36,520 bases of DNA from Nitrospira sp. Lineage in GTDB: Bacteria; Nitrospirota; Nitrospiria; Nitrospirales; Nitrospiraceae. The position numbers and the translations under genes are program-made. Where the stretch lies: assembly GCA_024998645.1 (NCBI GenBank), contig JACOEJ010000007.1:1-36520 (forward strand). The letters run 5' to 3'. Shown one piece after another: positions 35,631-36,520 of the stretch (positions are counted from its first letter, which is position 1; each line of letters starts with the position of its first letter). The notes under the pieces are model-generated. The model saw only the letters and a program-made list of their open reading frames with translations, was not told where the DNA came from and did not search any database.

Positions 35631-36520
35631 GTGACTGACCCGAACAATGAGCGTGACTGTACAAACCGGCATGTGGGGTGCCACAGGATGGCCGCACTGA
35701 CCATTGCGGCCGTGATGTTGGGTGCCTTGGTGTTGGGTGCCGGGTCAGTGGTCATCGCCCAGGACTCTTCGGCAATCGCCGGTGGAGCCGCTCCCATACT
35801 GAAAGTCGATACGGGAGACACGGCGTGGGTGCTCATGTCCTCCGCGCTGGTCTTGGCGATGACGATGCCGGGGCTGGCGTTATTCTATGGGGGGTTGGTC
35901 CGGAGCAAGAATATTTTGGGCACGATTATGCACAGCCTGATTATTCTGTGCCTGGTCAGCCTCATCTGGATTTTCTTTGGTTACAGTCTGGCCTTCGGTC
36001 CCGATAAGGGAGGTCTAATTGGAGGGTTGGACTGGATCGGACTCAGCGGCGTCGGAAGCGACCCGCATCCGGTGTATGGCCCGACGATTCCGCATCAAGT
36101 GTTCATGCTATTCCAATTGATGTTTGCCGCCATCACTCCGGCGCTGATTACGGGCGCCTTTGCAGAGCGCATGCGGTTTTCCGCGTTGCTGCTGTTTGCG
36201 GCGCTCTGGTCCGTGGTGATTTACACGCCGGTCGCCCACTGGATTTGGGGCGGGGGCTGGCTGGGCAAGATGGGTGCGCTGGATTTTGCCGGAGGGGCCG
36301 TGGTGCACATCAGTTCCGGTGTCAGCGCATTGGTCTGTGCAATCGTACTCGGGAAACGGAAGGGGTATGGGACGGATTACATGGCACCCCATAACCTTCC
36401 CTTTACGCTGTTGGGGACCGGCCTCTTATGGTTCGGCTGGTTCGGCTTCAATGCCGGCAGCGCATTGGGCGCCAACGGACTGGCAGGCAGTGCATTTCTG
36501 GCCACGCATGCAGCGGGTGC
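35631..36520 (+). CDS. amtB: Ammonium transporter, AmtB family (second copy, partial)
   Basis: The frame opens at GTG 35631, after AGGAGG at 35619-35624, and runs 296 codons to the window edge without a stop. A signal-like segment (MAALTIAAVMLGALVLGAGSVV, from internal ATG 35688) precedes helices closely similar to the first copy, for example DTGDTAWVLMSSALVLAMTM and LALFYGGLVRSKNILGTIM. His226 in VVHISSGV is the first pore histidine. The second lies beyond the window. The 33-base gap and the similarity point to tandem duplication in one operon. Confidence 0.93.
   Translation, partial: MTDPNNERDCTNRHVGCHRMAALTIAAVMLGALVLGAGSVVIAQDSSAIAGGAAPILKVDTGDTAWVLMSSALVLAMTMPGLALFYGGLVRSKNILGTIMHSLIILCLVSLIWIFFGYSLAFGPDKGGLIGGLDWIGLSGVGSDPHPVYGPTIPHQVFMLFQLMFAAITPALITGAFAERMRFSALLLFAALWSVVIYTPVAHWIWGGGWLGKMGALDFAGGAVVHISSGVSALVCAIVLGKRKGYGTDYMAPHNLPFTLLGTGLLWFGWFGFNAGSALGANGLAGSAFLATHAAG

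Overview
The window reads as one chromosomal segment of a Gram-negative bacterium, most likely a Nitrospira-type member of Nitrospirota. Moderate GC, an LPS-transport cluster, a type IV pilus cluster, sigma-54, an outer-membrane porin and two ammonium transporters fit that reading. The taxon is an inference from gene content and protein style, not a database match. No tRNA, rRNA, CRISPR array, IS element or prophage was seen.

Region 1 (1-15.75 kb) is the S10-spc-alpha ribosomal superoperon: the end of tuf, rpsJ to rplO, secY, adk, map, infA, rpmJ, rpsM, rpsK, rpsD, rpoA and rplQ. It is densely packed, with many 4-8 nt overlaps, and closes with a strong hairpin terminator. S14, L36, S4 and adenylate kinase all keep their zinc-type cysteine sets. 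L5 carries an unusual lysine-rich N-terminal extension.

Region 2 (15.75-20.9 kb) is lptC-lptA-lptB-rpoN-hpf-rapZ, the familiar LPS-export / sigma-54 neighbourhood. No ptsN lies between hpf and rapZ.

Region 3 (20.9-26.3 kb) starts with a good sigma-70-type promoter and a tiny MerR-like DNA-binding protein, followed by pilMNOPQ (type IV pilus alignment complex and secretin) and an intrinsic terminator.

Region 4 (26.4-32.5 kb) holds aroB, a GAF-GAF-ANTAR RNA-binding regulator, a divergent pair of a lipoprotein and a small secreted-looking protein, and glutamine-dependent NAD synthetase.

Region 5 (32.55-36.5 kb) is a porin-amtB-amtB operon (the second amtB runs off the window). Its leader holds the main discovery. 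Just after a candidate promoter are two RNA hairpins with near-identical six-base loops, AACGAC and AATGAC (A at loop position 1, G at position 4). The 3' arm of the second hairpin is also the base of an intrinsic terminator with nine T's. This is the architecture of an ANTAR antitermination target, and an ANTAR protein is encoded about 4 kb upstream. I infer a local ANTAR-controlled system that decides whether RNA polymerase reads through into the porin and ammonium-transporter genes.
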